A DNA stretch of 7,338 nt from Halobacteriales archaeon. GTDB taxonomy: Archaea > Halobacteriota > Halobacteria > Halobacteriales > SKSH01. The notes below the pieces were generated by a model. That model had not been told where the DNA came from, searched no databases, and was given only the letters and a program-made list of their open reading frames with translations. This document shows, in pieces, positions 5,858 through 7,338 of this stretch; the stretch's first letter is position 1, and each line of letters starts with the position of its first letter. The stretch spans positions 1 through 7,338 of the forward strand of contig SKSH01000200.1 of NCBI GenBank assembly GCA_007118075.1. The letters are read 5' to 3'. The translations under genes were made by a program, and so were the position numbers.

Positions 5858-6625
5858 ATGGGTATGTTGATGTCTGTCATCGTATCGGCCATCAAGGCGG
5901 ATCTCAGATTCCTGCACGAGTCCTGGATGGAGCTGTTGTTCCAACAACAACGAGGCGGTGGGCATCCGGTCCTCGGCCGGTACCGCCCGAAATCAACCCC
6001 TCGCCGCCTCTTTTACTACTTCTGGGCGATCACCGGAATACCGGTGTCGGTGCTGGTCTATCCGTTCGTGGTAATCGGATTTCTGATTCGGGTTACCACC
6101 ATGACATTTAGCCAGACTGCAGCCCGGCTTGGACTGCTAGGGGTCACCATCCTCGTTGGGGTGGTCTGGGGACTACTCGCGGTCTTGGCGTTCTTCCAGC
6201 TCGAGATGACCGAGTTCCTCGCGGTCTTCGCTGCTGCCGTCGTCGCCACCGTTTCAGCTGCCGCGTCGGTGCTTGCTCATGATCACGGGGGGCGTGCCAC
6301 CACCGTTGCATTTGCCTATCCGTTCGGGATGACCGCGATTTTCCTCCCACCGATCGTGGCTGCGGTATTGTGGGATCCACTCGGGGACATCCTGTTACCA
6401 GCCAGCAATCAGCTGGCCATCATCATCCTCGATGATTTCCTGTTCGTGTTCGGACTGAACGAGCTTATCCGAGAGGCGTTCGATCTGGAAGGGGTGGGCT
6501 TTATCGGCATGTGGCTTGCCCTCTCGTTCCTCATTGGCTGGGTCCTCGGAACCCTCGTCACACTCGCTGATGCAGTGCGTCCACGTGAAGAGGAGGGACA
6601 ACGGCCGGTTCGACAGCAATACTGA
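5858..6625 (+). CDS. Conserved haloarchaeal-type polytopic membrane protein, function unknown
   Basis: A 255-residue integral membrane protein whose function I do not recognise. A cytoplasmic-looking, partly basic N-terminus (residues ~10-50, including FLHESWMELLFQQQRGGGHP and RYRPKSTPRR) precedes about six hydrophobic segments: ~52-77, 90-113, 117-140, 148-171, 183-201 and 213-237. The C-terminus is short, charged and hydrophilic (RPREEEGQRP). Acidic or His residues near membrane segments include DHDHGG-like bases at ~141-144 (HDHGGR) and DD at 192-193; whether they are functional is unknown. There is no signal peptide cleavage site, transporter signature or enzyme motif. The start could be any of three close in-frame ATGs (5858, 5864, 5870); 5870 has an AATTTGC stretch about 25 nt before it. 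It is divergent from the oxidoreductase and convergent with the last gene. Confidence 0.85.
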   Translation: MGMLMSVIVSAIKADLRFLHESWMELLFQQQRGGGHPVLGRYRPKSTPRRLFYYFWAITGIPVSVLVYPFVVIGFLIRVTTMTFSQTAARLGLLGVTILVGVVWGLLAVLAFFQLEMTEFLAVFAAAVVATVSAAASVLAHDHGGRATTVAFAYPFGMTAIFLPPIVAAVLWDPLGDILLPASNQLAIIILDDFLFVFGLNELIREAFDLEGVGFIGMWLALSFLIGWVLGTLVTLADAVRPREEEGQRPVRQQY

Positions 6626-6709
6626 TCTCGCTATTCAAGAGTCAGTTCGGTGTGTGGATGGGTAGCGAATGCTGACAATCGGTAACTTTGAACTCTCGAG
6701 TTAGCTGCC

Positions 6710-6720
6710 TCGAAAAGAAT
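6710..6720 (-). terminator. T-rich tract after the DUF7110-like gene
   Basis: Read on the minus strand this is ATTCTTTTCGA, starting 3 nt after the TGA at 6725-6723. Short pyrimidine/T-rich tracts of this kind can end transcription in archaea. AACTC/GAGTT (6691-6702) nearby forms only a 5-bp stem. The 97-bp gap 6626-6722 holds nothing else I can support. Confidence 0.25.
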
Positions 6721-6722
6721 AG

Positions 6723-7292
6723 TCAACCGCTGATGAACTGGTTGTCACGCCAGTCGACCGGCGAATGTGCCTGCTCGGCATCGCTTGGTTCGTCGACCAC
6801 CTCGATCTTGCTTGGTTGTTCCTCACCGTCGACGATTCGAGTTGAGATGAGCTCTCCATTCGTCGCCGTTATCGCGGTGAGCGCACCTCGCTCAGCCTCT
6901 AACGCAATCCCGACGAGGACCTCGAACATCTCATACTGGAGCGTGGAGTTCTGCAACACCGTCTCACGGTCGCCCTTGAATGCGGCATACTCGATGAGTT
7001 TCGATTCGATTTCCTCCTCTTCCTCTTCTTGCGTGCCCCATGTCGGCGACGGTTCAAGTTCGCGGACGAACTCACCATCGTCGTCCTTGTATACCCGGTT
7101 TTCCGTGATGGTTGCCTTGAGCTGTGCAGCTGGTGTGTACTTACTGATCGTCTCGTCCGTTGGCACCGCCCTAAGGATTAACGTGTTGTTACGACGAGTC
7201 ACGTTGATATCTGAGATACCTTCTGGTAGCTCAACCGCATCGAGAAACTCGTGGACTTCCTCGAGGCGGAGTTCAAGTGTTGAGTGAACCCG
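6723..7292 (-). CDS. DUF7110-like haloarchaeal protein, 5' end missing or disrupted
   Basis: Conserved haloarchaeal protein of unknown function. The 189 residues in the family-like frame run from RVHSTLELRLEEVHEFLDAV to SPVDWRDNQFISG. Recognisable blocks are TRRNNTLILRAV, SKYTPAAQLKATITENRVY, a run of six glutamates (EEEEEEIES), FKGDRETVLQNSTLQYEMFEVL and ERGALTAITATNGELISTRIVDGEE. It has no membrane segment and no catalytic motif I can name; it looks soluble and cytosolic. Related proteins, as I remember them, begin only a few residues before HSTLEL. Here, upstream of 7292, the sequence is a second copy of the same 45 bp with a 46-bp period. That changes frame: the continuing open frame reads unrelated residues (a TTG at 7322 would give MNSASRKSTRR), while the family frame of the outer copy meets a TGA. 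The real start codon is therefore not visible, because of either a true duplication or a contig-end artefact. Confidence 0.75.
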   Translation of the reverse strand, partial: RVHSTLELRLEEVHEFLDAVELPEGISDINVTRRNNTLILRAVPTDETISKYTPAAQLKATITENRVYKDDDGEFVRELEPSPTWGTQEEEEEEIESKLIEYAAFKGDRETVLQNSTLQYEMFEVLVGIALEAERGALTAITATNGELISTRIVDGEEQPSKIEVVDEPSDAEQAHSPVDWRDNQFISG

Positions 7293-7338
7293 CCTCGTGG
7301 ACTTCCTCGAGGCGGAGTTCAAGTGTTGAGTGAACCCG
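7248..7338. repeat. Perfect 45-bp tandem direct repeat at the window end
   Basis: Bases 7248-7292 and 7294-7338 are identical over 45 positions, separated by a single C at 7293 (period 46). The second copy ends exactly at the last base of the window. The base before each copy differs (A at 7247, C at 7293), so the match does not extend left. The period is not a multiple of three, so it shifts frame in the gene it lies in. Confidence 0.95.

Noticed and set aside
5934..5949. Small palindrome TGTTGTT-CC-AACAACA
   Set aside because: It is inside the membrane-protein gene and encodes part of ELLFQQQ. The 2-nt loop and coding position make a regulatory role unlikely.
6688..7287. 199-codon plus-strand frame, Ser-rich, opposite the DUF7110-like gene
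   Set aside because: The serine runs are the antisense of glutamate/aspartate codons in the conserved minus-strand protein.
7248..7338. Start of a CRISPR array or an insertion-sequence target duplication
   Set aside because: The two copies are separated by one base with no spacer, both derive from coding sequence, and no transposase or terminal inverted repeat is nearby.

Overview
The window looks like chromosomal DNA of a halophilic archaeon (class Halobacteria). The proteins are very acidic (Asp/Glu-rich, Lys-poor). Several match haloarchaeal families: a winged-helix protein of the DUF7344 type, a DUF7110-like protein, and an acetyl-CoA synthetase of the archaeal type. CTAG is scarce and GATC abundant. 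The genus cannot be read from the sequence. The right edge looks like a contig end, because it finishes exactly at the end of a 45-bp direct repeat.

Layout, left to right. An AMP-forming acetyl-CoA/acyl-CoA synthetase on the minus strand (1-744) runs off the left edge. Divergent from it is a GNAT acetyltransferase (814-1410). A winged-helix protein with two membrane segments follows (1545-2141). Next are the catalytic subunit of methylmalonyl-CoA mutase (2194-3882) and methylmalonyl-CoA epimerase (3927-4313). Convergent with these, starting 4 bp away, is a minus-strand pair: an FAD-binding oxidoreductase (5661-5017) followed by a HAD phosphatase (5004-4318). A polytopic membrane protein of unknown function (5858-6625) then converges on a DUF7110-like gene (minus strand, from 6723) whose 5' end is lost in the terminal repeat.

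How the genes fit together. Epimerase and mutase convert (S)-methylmalonyl-CoA through its (R) form to succinyl-CoA. This is the last leg of propionyl-CoA oxidation and also a step of the haloarchaeal methylaspartate cycle for acetate assimilation. The synthetase activates acetate or a short acyl acid, so the left half reads as a short-chain acyl-CoA neighbourhood. The GNAT protein, sharing a short divergent promoter region with the synthetase, recalls the bacterial AcuA/AcsA arrangement and might acetylate the synthetase; this is inference. The B12-binding subunit of the mutase is not in the window. The right half has no clear metabolic theme.

The observations most worth following are these: a near-identical 22-nt block upstream of both mutase and epimerase whose core recurs upstream of the oxidoreductase; an imperfect 50-bp palindrome in the divergent region at 5662-5857; and the 46-bp-period duplication that frameshifts the last gene. 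I see no convincing new defence, mobile or RNA-based system, no tRNA or rRNA, and no CRISPR array. All intergenic stretches are under 200 bp.
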